Part shown: positions 1-7,133 of the stretch, in pieces
Layout: each line of letters opens with the position of its first letter
Position numbering within the stretch: the stretch's first letter is position 1
Assembly: GCA_900552975.1 (NCBI GenBank)
Contig: UWSL01000028.1
Coordinates: 1-14,901 of the forward strand
Direction of reading: 5' to 3'
Source of the DNA: an uncultured Mycoplasmatota bacterium
Lineage (GTDB): Bacteria > Bacillota_I > Bacilli_A > RF39 > UBA660
Length of the DNA stretch: 14,901 bases
Notes under the pieces: model-generated
Seen by the model: only the letters and a program-made list of their open reading frames with translations
Database searches by the model: none
What the model was told of the DNA's origin: nothing
Translations under genes and position numbers: made by a program

Positions 1-1
1 A

Positions 2-361
2 ATGGTTCCTCTTAATTTTGATATAGAAAAAGCTAAAGGAGTAATTTATCGTATTATAAATAATAATGATGTCATTAAAGGTATTCCTGATAAAATGAAA
101 AGACAACTTAATAACGTTTCAACAGACTATCGAATTTATTATAATCATTACACACCTATAATATATACTAAAGTTGTTGGAGATTATGTAGAATATACGG
201 TAAGATATTTAGTTCATCCAATGAAAGCTAGGTATGTTAATTCTTCTTTATGGAAACATTTATTATTGGCATATCAAAAGGGAGAAATTGAATTATATAA
301 TAAGGACTATGTAACAGAAAGAATAATACAAGATGGAAGCATTGATGATAATAATGAGTGA
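2..361 (+). CDS. MscS-family mechanosensitive channel, C-terminal part (5' partial)
   Basis: This is probably the cytoplasmic C-terminal domain of a small-conductance mechanosensitive channel, a membrane protein that releases solutes under osmotic downshock. The 119 visible residues have the pattern typical of the large MscS group: an N-terminal helix (about residues 7-35), then YYNHYTPIIYTKV (about 47-59), then a strand reading EYTVRYLVHP followed by basic residues and SSLWKHLL (about 64-88). No pore-lining transmembrane helix is present, and the family is normally 250 residues or longer. The ATG at base 2 is therefore most likely an internal Met, and the gene begins outside the window. It ends in TGA and is followed by a terminator hairpin. 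The family call is from recalled motif similarity, not a search. An unrelated 119-residue cytoplasmic protein is the alternative. Confidence 0.65.
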   Translation: MVPLNFDIEKAKGVIYRIINNNDVIKGIPDKMKRQLNNVSTDYRIYYNHYTPIIYTKVVGDYVEYTVRYLVHPMKARYVNSSLWKHLLLAYQKGEIELYNKDYVTERIIQDGSIDDNNE

Positions 362-376
362 TAAGTAACTTATAAA

Positions 377-405
377 GCATCTAATATATTCAGATGTTTT
401 TTTAT
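377..405 (+). terminator. Intrinsic terminator after the MscS-like gene
   Basis: GCATCT (377-382) pairs with AGATGT (392-397, one G-U pair) around an AT-rich loop. A run of seven T (397-403) follows. It lies 16 bases after the TGA stop. Confidence 0.7.
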
Positions 406-406
406 T

Positions 407-415
407 TGTTATAAT
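407..415 (+). promoter_or_regulatory. Extended -10 promoter candidate (TGTTATAAT)
   Basis: A perfect TGnTATAAT extended -10 sits just after the T-tract of the preceding terminator. No good -35 is seen, which extended -10 promoters do not need. The same arrangement recurs at 7103-7111 and 9427-9435. It could drive the 436-504 small ORF or an RNA in this spacer. Confidence 0.45.
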
Positions 416-435
416 TTTTAATAGGTGATGATATA

Positions 436-504
436 ATGTGTTTAGAAAGGTACATTTTGAGTATAAAAAAAGGACTGCTAAACAGTCGCAAACATTTAGG
501 GTAA
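436..504 (+). CDS. Possible 22-codon small ORF or leader peptide
   Basis: ATG at 436 is preceded by a good Shine-Dalgarno site, AGGTGAT (423-429), six bases upstream. The ORF runs 22 codons to TAA and gives a basic peptide beginning MCLERYILSIKKGL. An extended -10 lies upstream at 407-415. A 5-bp hairpin (GACTG 473-477 with CAGTC 483-487) lies inside the ORF. It could be a real micro-protein or a leader peptide for the gene at 633. Against this, the start codon itself overlaps a second TGATATAAT box (429-437), so the SD-like string may simply be promoter sequence. No family is recognised. Confidence 0.3.
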   Translation: MCLERYILSIKKGLLNSRKHLG

Positions 505-576
505 AACCTTTATTTGTTATTTTAGAGGAACTATATTTTCTTTTTTTATAATAGTATACTTTTTTATGATTATAAT

Positions 577-604
577 TTGACTTTTTTTATTTTGTCATTA
601 TACT
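577..604 (+). promoter_or_regulatory. Sigma-A-type promoter for the metallopeptidase gene
   Basis: TTGACT (577-582) and TATACT (599-604) are separated by 16 bases. The expected start is near 611, giving a leader of about 20 bases before the strong AAGAGGGGG ribosome site (619-626) and the ATG at 633. Confidence 0.65.
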
Positions 605-632
605 ACATATTTGTAAAAAGAGGGGGATTATA

Positions 633-1589
633 ATGCAACAATCAGTATTAGAAGATGCATTACAAAGCAAAATTAAATATTATGGATATAAAGGAATAAA
701 TTTAGATAATATTAAAATTGAACAATTAAAAAATTTAAGATTATTTTTAATGCGCAATTTACCTAGTAAAAAATATGATAATGTGCAAGGCCAAGTAGAT
801 GATTTAAACACTTTAAATCTAGATGAAGTAAAAAAATTAGCAGCTGAATTTTTAAATAAATATTTTACAATAAATGATGTTTATTCAATTACCGAAAAGG
901 AGATTCAAGAAAAGAGCCGTGTTATTTCTTGTGCAACAAATGCTAAGGAAGCTTATGATAATGTAAATTCTTTATTAATTAAGAAAAATCCGATTGATTT
1001 GGATATTCATTTAGTTGGTGGGCATGCTTTGAGTGGGCAAATTGTGAAACCACTATTAATGATTCCTGGTTATTTAAATGAATCTAATAGAAAAGTTTAT
1101 TTTTCACATATAGATATTGGTTCGCAATTAAATTTATTGTCTGTAGGAACATTAGTACATGAAATTGCTCATGCTGAGCAAGAACAAAATATTGGCTATA
1201 GTGCAGATTACTTACATAGAGAAATTATTAGTATTTTTTTAGAAAAAGTAGTTGCTTACGAGTTAGATGAAAGTGGTAGAATTTTGGAAATTAGTGAAAG
1301 AGTTAGAAATACCGATTTATATTCTCGTTTTATTGAAATGCAAACTAAAGCTTCGCATTTAGAAAATAATCGTAAAGTTGATAATTTATTATATATAAAA
1401 TCTATTTTATTTGCTGAGAAATTATTTGATATGTATGTTAAAGAAAGAAAGCAAAAATATAGAGATAGATATTTTGCTGATATACAAAAAGTTTTTGATG
1501 GTAAAGAAACTGTGGAAGATTTTATTAGTCAAAGAGGTATTACATTAAATAACAGTCAAGATATTTCTTTATTACAAAGACATTTTTAG
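633..1589 (+). CDS. HExxH zinc metallopeptidase-like protein (possibly M3-like)
   Basis: This 318-residue protein carries a zinc-protease signature, LVHEIAHAEQE, with HEIAH at residues 176-180. Sixteen residues further on, REIISIFLEK (196-205) supplies Glu197 or Glu204 as a candidate third zinc ligand. That layout resembles gluzincins such as the M3 oligopeptidases (HExxH, then an E-x-x-S-x-x-x-E helix). The protein is much shorter than classical M3 enzymes (about 550-680 residues), and the region before the motif is not recognisable to me. There is no signal peptide or transmembrane segment, so a cytoplasmic place is likely. The start is supported by AAGAGGGGG seven bases upstream and by a promoter at 577-604; a terminator follows at once, so this is a single-gene unit. 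The presence of the motif is certain; peptidase activity and substrate are inference. Confidence 0.75.
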   Translation: MQQSVLEDALQSKIKYYGYKGINLDNIKIEQLKNLRLFLMRNLPSKKYDNVQGQVDDLNTLNLDEVKKLAAEFLNKYFTINDVYSITEKEIQEKSRVISCATNAKEAYDNVNSLLIKKNPIDLDIHLVGGHALSGQIVKPLLMIPGYLNESNRKVYFSHIDIGSQLNLLSVGTLVHEIAHAEQEQNIGYSADYLHREIISIFLEKVVAYELDESGRILEISERVRNTDLYSRFIEMQTKASHLENNRKVDNLLYIKSILFAEKLFDMYVKERKQKYRDRYFADIQKVFDGKETVEDFISQRGITLNNSQDISLLQRHF

Positions 1590-1613
1590 TTAATAGAAAT
1601 ATTAACTTTTTTT
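1588..1613 (+). terminator. Intrinsic terminator overlapping the stop codon
   Basis: AGTTAATA (1588-1595) pairs perfectly with TATTAACT (1600-1607) around a GAAA tetraloop, followed by a T-run. The 5' arm begins within the TAG stop (1587-1589) of the metallopeptidase gene. Confidence 0.8.
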
Positions 1614-1678
1614 ATGTTATAACGATTTAATATTTAATAATTTTATAGTACAATGTTTAGAAAGTTAAGAGGTGAAAT

Positions 1679-3019
1679 ATGAAAATATTATTATTTACAC
1701 ATAGTCAAGATATAGATGGTTTGGGCTGTTGTTTTTTGGCTAAGCAAGCATTTAATAATGTAGAATTTGAATTATGTAAAACTTTTGAAATTACAGAGAA
1801 AGTAAAATTGTATGTTGAAAATAAAAAAATTTATGAATTTGATAAAGTTTTTGTTACTGATTTATGTATTAAGGAACCTTTATTATCATTGATAAATGAT
1901 GATGAAATATTAAAAAAGAAATTGTTAGTAATAGATCATCATAAATCAGAAATTGATGAAGGAAATAATAAATATGAATTTGTTAACATTGTTTTAGAAA
2001 AAAATGGTACTAAGGTTTCAGGAACTAGTTTGTTTTATGATTATTTAGTAAAAAATGAGTATTTAGTTAGATCACAAGTACTTGATCAATTTGTAGAATG
2101 GACAAGGTCTTATGATGTGTGGGATTGGCAGAGTAAAGGTAATGATGAAGCGCGTTATTTACATATTATTTTTGAAACACAAGGTTTTGAAAACTATTTG
2201 AAAATGGTTAATCGAATGATAAATGAAAGTAAAAAATTAGAATTTACAAATACTGAAAAAGTTATTATTACAGAATTTGATAAGAAGTTAGAAAAAGATA
2301 TTAAGAGTATTTTAAGTGAAATGATAGTTAAAGAATTGTTAATTGACAAAGTTTTATATAAAATAGGGTATGTAAAGTGTCCTTATTGTTATCGGAATGA
2401 TATTAGTGAGTTTATTAAAAAAAATAATACTTACAATATTGATTTAGTGGGAATGGTAATGACGGATATGGATACGGTTTCATACCGAATTGTTAAAGAT
2501 GTTGACGCTTCAAAAGTTGCGGTTTATTTTGGAGGTAAAGGACATAAAGCTGCTGCCACTAATTTACAAAGCAATGAAAAATTTAAAGAAATCTTAGAAG
2601 AAGTTAATCAAAGAAAGAAAAAAATGACATTAAAAGTAGTAGCTGCTATGATTTCTAATGGAAATGAGTATTTAATAGCTAAAAGATTGACGGGGAAGAA
2701 AGAATCTTTAGGTAAATGGGAATTTCCTGGTGGTAAAGTGGCATATAATGAAAATGAGTTACAAGCAATTGAAAGAGAAATAAGAGAAGAATTAGGCATC
2801 AAAATTAAGCCAGTTAAAGTTCTTGGAGTTGATGTTCATGAATATTCTGAACGAATTATTGAACTTAAATTATATGAGTGTAAATATTTAAGCGGAGATA
2901 TTATTTTAAGTGAACATTCTGATTATAAATGGGTTTTAATGAATGAGATATTAAATTATGATTTATGTGATGGCGATAAAAAAATAGTAGAAAAATTAAT
3001 TGAAAAATTTGGTAATTAA
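1679..3019 (+). CDS. NrnB-like DHH phosphoesterase fused to a Nudix hydrolase
   Basis: This is a two-domain protein of 446 residues. The N-terminal part (about 1-312) belongs to the DHH phosphoesterases and resembles NrnB/YngD oligoribonucleases. It has HSQDIDG (8-14), the metal-binding Asp in VTDL (about 61), the signature DHH (86-88) and GGKGHKAAA (285-293) near the DHHA1 end. NrnB degrades short RNAs and pAp with Mn2+. The C-terminal part (about 316-446) is a MutT-like Nudix domain with a complete box: G352, E358, then REIREELGI (366-374). It would hydrolyse a nucleoside diphosphate derivative, perhaps an oxidised dNTP. The ATG at 1679 has AGAGGTG just upstream. The domains join at RKKKM, encoded by an A-rich stretch (AAGAAAAAAATG) with only a weak SD, which makes two separate genes less likely, though an indel there cannot be excluded. 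Domain calls are firm; substrates are inferred. Confidence 0.85.
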   Translation: MKILLFTHSQDIDGLGCCFLAKQAFNNVEFELCKTFEITEKVKLYVENKKIYEFDKVFVTDLCIKEPLLSLINDDEILKKKLLVIDHHKSEIDEGNNKYEFVNIVLEKNGTKVSGTSLFYDYLVKNEYLVRSQVLDQFVEWTRSYDVWDWQSKGNDEARYLHIIFETQGFENYLKMVNRMINESKKLEFTNTEKVIITEFDKKLEKDIKSILSEMIVKELLIDKVLYKIGYVKCPYCYRNDISEFIKKNNTYNIDLVGMVMTDMDTVSYRIVKDVDASKVAVYFGGKGHKAAATNLQSNEKFKEILEEVNQRKKKMTLKVVAAMISNGNEYLIAKRLTGKKESLGKWEFPGGKVAYNENELQAIEREIREELGIKIKPVKVLGVDVHEYSERIIELKLYECKYLSGDIILSEHSDYKWVLMNEILNYDLCDGDKKIVEKLIEKFGN

Positions 3020-3073
3020 TTTGTTGCGAATAATAAAAAATAATGCTATTATTTGATTAGTTATTTGAAAAAA

Positions 3074-3108
3074 AGTCGTTGTAGAATTGAACTATAATGG
3101 CTTTTTTT
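3074..3108 (+). terminator. Intrinsic terminator after the DHH-Nudix gene
   Basis: An 11-bp stem, AGTCGTTGTAG (3074-3084) with CTATAATGGCT (3092-3102, several G-U pairs), has a 7-base loop. It is flanked by an A-run upstream and followed by seven T. Confidence 0.75.
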
Positions 3109-3131
3109 CTTTGAAAAAGGATGTGAAGTAA

Positions 3132-3716
3132 ATGAAGATAATTTTATTAGGTGGAAAAGCTAATAGTGGAAAGGATTCAACAGCAGAATATATAGATGAA
3201 TATTATCGTAGTAGAGGTTTAGATGTTGTTAATATTCAAATTGCTTATTATATGAAAATGTATGCTAAACAAATTGCTCATTGGGATGGAGATAATGAGA
3301 CAAAGCCTCGTCAATTATTACAAGATTTAGGAACAGAATTAATAAGAAAACAAATTGATCAATATTTTTTTATAAAAAGAATTTTACAAGATATTGATAT
3401 TTATTCAAGATATTTTGACGTTATTACAATTAGTGATGGTCGATTACCAGAAGAATTTGCTTCGATTAAAGTTGCTTATCCGGAAACTGTTACTGTTCAT
3501 GTAACAAGACCTAATTATAATTCGCATTTAACAAAGAAACAAAAGGAACATGTTACGGAGTCGTTGGTAGATGAAATAGAGTATGATTATGATATTGTAA
3601 ATGATGGAACATTGGATGATTTACAGAAAAAAGCAATTGAATTGGTTCAAACAATTGAAAAAGAAACAAAGTTTGAACGACATGTCGTTAAAAGACCAGT
3701 TGTTAAAGAAAATTAA
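3132..3716 (+). CDS. P-loop kinase, deoxynucleoside monophosphate kinase-like
   Basis: This 194-residue protein has a Walker A loop at its N-terminus, GGKANSGKDST (7-17), with Asp after the P-loop Lys as often seen in phage-type dNMP kinases. RQLLQDLGTE (60-69) followed by IDQYFFIKRI (75-84), and SDGRLPEEFASIK (101-113), match the lid and substrate-site pattern of that family, in which a dNMP is phosphorylated with ATP. The last 15 residues are basic and unconserved. The ATG is preceded by AAAAAGGATG. It sits between the DHH-Nudix gene and mtnN, only 26 bases from mtnN, which fits a nucleotide-salvage role. A dephospho-CoA-kinase-like or other P-loop kinase is the alternative. The P-loop is seen; the substrate is inferred. 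Confidence 0.7.
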   Translation: MKIILLGGKANSGKDSTAEYIDEYYRSRGLDVVNIQIAYYMKMYAKQIAHWDGDNETKPRQLLQDLGTELIRKQIDQYFFIKRILQDIDIYSRYFDVITISDGRLPEEFASIKVAYPETVTVHVTRPNYNSHLTKKQKEHVTESLVDEIEYDYDIVNDGTLDDLQKKAIELVQTIEKETKFERHVVKRPVVKEN

Positions 3717-3742
3717 TGATATAGTTTTATAGGTGGTTTGAT

Positions 3743-4438
3743 TTGAAAAAAGTTGGAATTATATTTGCAATGTTAGAAGAATTAGAAGCATTTAAAGGTT
3801 ATTTGAATTTTGAAAAGGAATATACTATTTTTGAATTAACTTTTTATGAAGGAACACTTCATGGAATACATTGTATTTTAGTTGAAAGTGGTGTTGGTAA
3901 AGTTAATGCAGCTCGAACAACCCAAATCTTAATTGATAATTATAAAGTTGATTATATATTTAATATTGGCGTTGCTGGAGGTATTAGTGAAAAATTAGCA
4001 GTTGGTGATATTGTTATAGGTGAGAAATTGGTTCAACATGATTTTGATATAACAGCTTTTAATCATGAAAAAGGTTATGTTCCTAAAGTGGGAAAATTTG
4101 TTGAGACAGATACTTATTTGTTAACGATAGCTGATGCGGTAATTAAGAAAATGTCTGAAGTTAGAGGATTTAGAGGAATAATAGCTTCGGGTGATATTTT
4201 CTGTACGGAGATTAAAATGAGTTCTAAGATAGCGCAAAAGTTTAATGCTTTATGTGTCGAAATGGAAGGAGCAAGTATTGCACAAGTTTGCTATTTATCA
4301 CATGTTCCATTTTTAATCATAAGGAGTATATCAGATGTTCCTAATAATGATAATGTTGTAACATATGAAGAATTTTATAAAAAAAGTTGTGATGTTGTAG
4401 CTCATTTTATGGATAATATTTTGGATGAATTAAAATAA
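3743..4438 (+). CDS. mtnN: 5'-methylthioadenosine/S-adenosylhomocysteine nucleosidase
   Basis: MtnN (Pfs) cleaves the glycosidic bond of methylthioadenosine, S-adenosylhomocysteine and 5'-deoxyadenosine in the cytoplasm, recycling SAM by-products and, through SAH, feeding the route to AI-2. The 231 residues match the family length. Visible hallmarks are the N-terminal GIIFAMLEELEAF with catalytic-base Glu13, GVGKVNAA (50-57), NIGVAGG (74-80), the substrate-binding VEMEGASIAQVC (172-183) and the catalytic Asp198 in RSISD (194-198). The start codon is TTG at 3743, with AGGTGG (3731-3736) six bases upstream; the next in-frame Met falls inside the conserved first strand, so TTG is preferred. It probably shares a transcript with the kinase upstream. 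I see no convincing terminator before the aspS promoter. Confidence 0.93.
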   Translation: MKKVGIIFAMLEELEAFKGYLNFEKEYTIFELTFYEGTLHGIHCILVESGVGKVNAARTTQILIDNYKVDYIFNIGVAGGISEKLAVGDIVIGEKLVQHDFDITAFNHEKGYVPKVGKFVETDTYLLTIADAVIKKMSEVRGFRGIIASGDIFCTEIKMSSKIAQKFNALCVEMEGASIAQVCYLSHVPFLIIRSISDVPNNDNVVTYEEFYKKSCDVVAHFMDNILDELK

Positions 4439-4461
4439 TTTAGTGAAATAAAATTTTATAT

Positions 4462-4490
4462 TTGACTTTGGTAATGAGAAGTCTTAAAAT
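4462..4490 (+). promoter_or_regulatory. Promoter of the aspS T-box transcript
   Basis: TTGACT (4462-4467) and TAAAAT (4485-4490) are spaced by 17 bases. Transcription would begin near 4497 and include the whole T-box leader. Confidence 0.75.
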
Positions 4491-4496
4491 AGGTTT

Positions 4497-4721
4497 ATCA
4501 ATGTTGATTAAGAAGAGTACTATGTTCAGAATTTTAGAGAGTTAACGATTGGTGAGAGTTAATAATGATGGATATTGGAAGACACTTATGAATTGGTTAG
4601 AGAATACATATCTAATCCGGTTAAATGCCGTTATAATTAAAGAGATTAGTTTTACTAATAAATTGGGTGGTACCGCGGATTAACAGTTATTCGTCCCTTT
4701 GGGGATGATAACTGTTTTTTT
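4497..4721 (+). promoter_or_regulatory. T-box leader sensing uncharged tRNA-Asp, upstream of aspS
   Basis: The leader has the diagnostic T-box sequence GGGTGGTACCGCGG (4665-4678), followed by a terminator hairpin. Upstream, an AGTA motif (4516-4519) forms the 5' side of the specifier loop. The 3' side reads GGAAGACA, with GAC (4581-4583) as specifier codon followed by A4584. GAC is an Asp codon and the next gene is aspS, so the assignment is self-consistent. Uncharged tRNA-Asp would pair with the specifier by its anticodon and with UGGN (4668-4671, here UGGU) by its acceptor end. This stabilises the antiterminator and permits aspS expression. The start coordinate is the inferred transcription start. 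Confidence 0.92.
4682..4721 (+). terminator. Regulated terminator of the aspS T-box
   Basis: AACAGTTAT (4682-4690) pairs with ATAACTGTT (4708-4716). The upper stem CGTCCC/GGGATG closes a short loop, and a T-run ends near 4721. The 5' arm starts only four bases after the T-box sequence, as expected for competition with the antiterminator. Confidence 0.9.
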
Positions 4722-4753
4722 AGTTTAGTAGAATATTATGAAAGAGGGATATT

Positions 4754-6511
4754 ATGGAGAAAATTAAGTATTATAATTTAAGTAATGTATCAGAAATTGT
4801 GACAATAAAGGGATGGGTTTCTAAAGTAAGAAATCTTGGGGGATTAGTCTTTATTGATTTACGAAATAGAGCAGGAATTACGCAGGTAGTAGTTCGTCCA
4901 GAAAGTGCTTGTTATGAAACAGCTTTAGAATTAAAAAATGAATATGTTATTGAGGTAGAAGGAAAAGTTGTTGAAAGAGAAAACAAAAATACAAAATTAT
5001 TATCTGGAGAAATTGAAATAGAAGCTAGTAATTTAATTCTTATTAATAGAGCAAAGGAAATACCTTTTACAATAAGTGATGAAACTAATGCTTTAGAAGA
5101 TACTAGGTTAAAGTATCGTTATTTGGATTTAAGAAGAGAAGCTTTAAAGAGTAATTTTATTGTTAGAAATAACATAACTTTTGCTGCTCGTAAGTTTTTA
5201 AACAATTTAGATTTTATAGAAGTAGAAACTCCTGTTTTATGTAAGAGTACTCCAGAAGGAGCAAGAGATTATTTGGTTCCAAGTAGAGTCAATAAGGGAA
5301 AGTTTTATGCTTTACCACAAAGTCCACAAATTTTTAAACAACTTTTGATGGTAGGAGGTTTTGAAAGGTATTTTCAGATTGCCAAATGTTTTAGAGATGA
5401 AGATTTACGTGCGGACCGTCAACCAGAATTTACCCAAATTGATGTCGAAATGTCATTTGTTGATGAAGATCAAGTAATGCAACTAGGTGAAAACTTAGTA
5501 GCCACTATTTTTAAAGAAGTCAAGGGAATTGGTATAAAATTACCATTACAGAGAATGAAATATGATGAAGCTATTAGTAAATATGGTTCAGATAAACCAG
5601 ATTTGAGATTTGGGATGGAAATTCAAGATATTTCAGATTGTTTTAAAGCTACTGAATTTGGAGTTTTTAAAAATGTTTTGGAAAATGAAGGAATTATTAA
5701 TGCAATAGTTGTAAAGAATCAAGCTAGTAATTATTCAAGAAAAGATTTGGATAAATTAACAGAGTATGTAAAAACGTATAAAGCTAGTGGTCTTGCTTAT
5801 TTGAAAATTGGTGAAGAAGTTACTGGTTCAATTGTTAAAGTTTTAAAAGATAGTGAAATTGCATCTGTTAAAGAAAAATTAGCTGTTGAAAATAATGATT
5901 TAGTTTTGATTGTTTCTGGTAATTATGGAATTGTTAAAACAGCATTAGGAGCTTTAAGATGTAAGTTGGCAAGAGATTTATCTTTAATAAATGAAAATGA
6001 TTATAAGTTATTATGGGTTGTTGATTTTCCGTCCTTTGAGTGGAGTGAAGAAGAAAATAGATATATGGCTTGTCATCATCCATTTACAATGCCGAAAGAT
6101 GAAGATGTTGATAAGTTATTGACAGATAAGGCTCATTGTTATAGTAAAGCTTATGATATTGTTATCAATGGTTATGAAGCTGGTGGTGGCTCAATTCGTA
6201 TCCATGATGAAAAAGTTCAAGAAATAATGTTCAAAGCTTTAGAGTTAACTGAAGAAGACATTCGTGAAAAGTTTGGTTTCTTTGTAGATGCTTTAAAATA
6301 TGGTTGTCCTCCACATGGTGGTTTTGCGCTAGGTTTGGATCGTCTTACAATGTTGTTGTGTGGAACTGAAAACATTCGTGATGTTATTGCTTTCCCTAAA
6401 ACAGCCAGTGCTACTGATTTAATGTGTGAATGTCCAAGTAATGTTTCAGAAAAGCAATTAATTGAATTAGGCCTTAGTTTAAGAGAAAATAAAGATGATT
6501 CAGAAAAATAA
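4754..6511 (+). CDS. aspS: Aspartyl-tRNA synthetase
   Basis: AspRS charges tRNA-Asp with aspartate. The 585 residues match the bacterial type. An N-terminal OB-fold anticodon domain (about 1-100) begins with VTIKGWVSKVRNLGG. The class II core shows motif 1 (IEVETPVL, 155-162), the flipping loop STPEGARDYLVPS (165-177), QSPQIFKQLLM (189-199), motif 2 (FRDEDLRADRQPEFTQID, 213-230) and motif 3 (GLDRLTMLL, 527-535). The bacterial GAD insertion lies between motifs 2 and 3. Leu28 occupies the place where discriminating enzymes carry Leu and non-discriminating ones often carry His, which hints at an Asp-only enzyme (inference). The ATG is preceded by AAAGAGGGA. Expression is controlled by the Asp T-box upstream. 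A small unknown gene overlaps its last 17 bases. Confidence 0.97.
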   Translation: MEKIKYYNLSNVSEIVTIKGWVSKVRNLGGLVFIDLRNRAGITQVVVRPESACYETALELKNEYVIEVEGKVVERENKNTKLLSGEIEIEASNLILINRAKEIPFTISDETNALEDTRLKYRYLDLRREALKSNFIVRNNITFAARKFLNNLDFIEVETPVLCKSTPEGARDYLVPSRVNKGKFYALPQSPQIFKQLLMVGGFERYFQIAKCFRDEDLRADRQPEFTQIDVEMSFVDEDQVMQLGENLVATIFKEVKGIGIKLPLQRMKYDEAISKYGSDKPDLRFGMEIQDISDCFKATEFGVFKNVLENEGIINAIVVKNQASNYSRKDLDKLTEYVKTYKASGLAYLKIGEEVTGSIVKVLKDSEIASVKEKLAVENNDLVLIVSGNYGIVKTALGALRCKLARDLSLINENDYKLLWVVDFPSFEWSEEENRYMACHHPFTMPKDEDVDKLLTDKAHCYSKAYDIVINGYEAGGGSIRIHDEKVQEIMFKALELTEEDIREKFGFFVDALKYGCPPHGGFALGLDRLTMLLCGTENIRDVIAFPKTASATDLMCECPSNVSEKQLIELGLSLRENKDDSEK

Positions 6512-7079
6512 TCTTTCAGAAACTGCTTATCAGTATGGGTGTGTTGGAATGGAAGCAGTCTTCGATAACATAAATGAATATATTATTCCGGAGAATCAAG
6601 AAGTATGTCGTTTATTGTGGAGTAAGAATATTTTTACAAAAATGTGTAATAACTATGATAATGATAATTCTTGGATAACTTTAGGTGATTTATCAGAAGA
6701 AAATGATAAAATTTTTAAAAAGTTAAGTTTGTCAAATGAGTATGTAGGAAAAACTTGGTTAGGGAGAGGTTTTACGGTTCCTTATTCATACAAAGAAAGC
6801 AAACTTGTATTTGAAGAATTTGCCAAGCTTATTAATAATTTTGTTATGCAAGATGTTCAAAAAGAAGGATATTTAACAGAAGAAGAATTTCTAATATTTT
6901 ATACTGATTGTTTTAAAATTGTTGCAGGAGAACGTATTTTAGATAAGAATAAAATGACTAAAGATATGGAAGAGTATTTAAAGAATAGTGAGTTTGCAAA
7001 TTATTATGATCAAGAAGAACATAAGATTTTTTACAATGAATTTTATTATCAAAGACATATGTTATTTAAATGTAAGTAA
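6495..7079 (+). CDS. Unknown 194-residue cytoplasmic protein overlapping aspS
   Basis: I do not recognise this gene. It overlaps the aspS 3' end by 17 bases in another frame and so is probably translationally coupled and under the same T-box. The protein is acidic and rich in Asn and aromatic residues, with no signal peptide or transmembrane segment. The stretch EVCRLLWSKNIFTKMCNNYDNDNSWITL (about 36-63) looks constrained, with two Cys and a cluster of aromatics. The second half is helical with LTEEEFLIFYTDCFKI (about 127-142). The start is uncertain: ATG 6495 has only GAGA at a long spacing, and ATG 6549 (Met19) is a reasonable alternative. A terminator follows directly, so it closes the aspS operon. 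Coding status is supported by the long open frame with native codon use. Confidence 0.7.
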   Translation: MIQKNNLSETAYQYGCVGMEAVFDNINEYIIPENQEVCRLLWSKNIFTKMCNNYDNDNSWITLGDLSEENDKIFKKLSLSNEYVGKTWLGRGFTVPYSYKESKLVFEEFAKLINNFVMQDVQKEGYLTEEEFLIFYTDCFKIVAGERILDKNKMTKDMEEYLKNSEFANYYDQEEHKIFYNEFYYQRHMLFKCK

Positions 7080-7099
7080 AGCACCTTTTGGTGCTTTTT
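7079..7099 (+). terminator. Intrinsic terminator closing the aspS operon
   Basis: AAGCACC (7079-7085) pairs perfectly with GGTGCTT (7090-7096) around TTTT, followed by T residues. It begins at the last base of the TAA stop. Confidence 0.88.
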
Positions 7100-7102
7100 G
7101 TA

Positions 7103-7111
7103 TGTTATAAT
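7103..7111 (+). promoter_or_regulatory. Extended -10 promoter for the envelope gene block
   Basis: TGTTATAAT is a perfect extended -10 located four bases after the T-tract of the preceding terminator. The start would be near 7118, just ahead of the AAGGG ribosome site (7121-7125). Confidence 0.6.
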
Positions 7112-7133
7112 ATTTTAAGCAAGGGTGTTTATT

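Noticed and set aside
359..361. Mycoplasma-type code with TGA as Trp
   Set aside because: TGA ends the MscS-like gene just before a terminator and the S66 gene inside a terminator loop, while Trp in conserved motifs is TGG.
2608..2802. Reverse-strand open frame opposite the Nudix domain
   Set aside because: The + strand encodes a complete Nudix box there; the reverse frame has no ribosome site or recognisable motif.
7125..7133. GTG at 7125 as start of the anchored Cys-containing protein
   Set aside because: The GTG overlaps the AAGGG ribosome site that is well spaced for ATG 7134.
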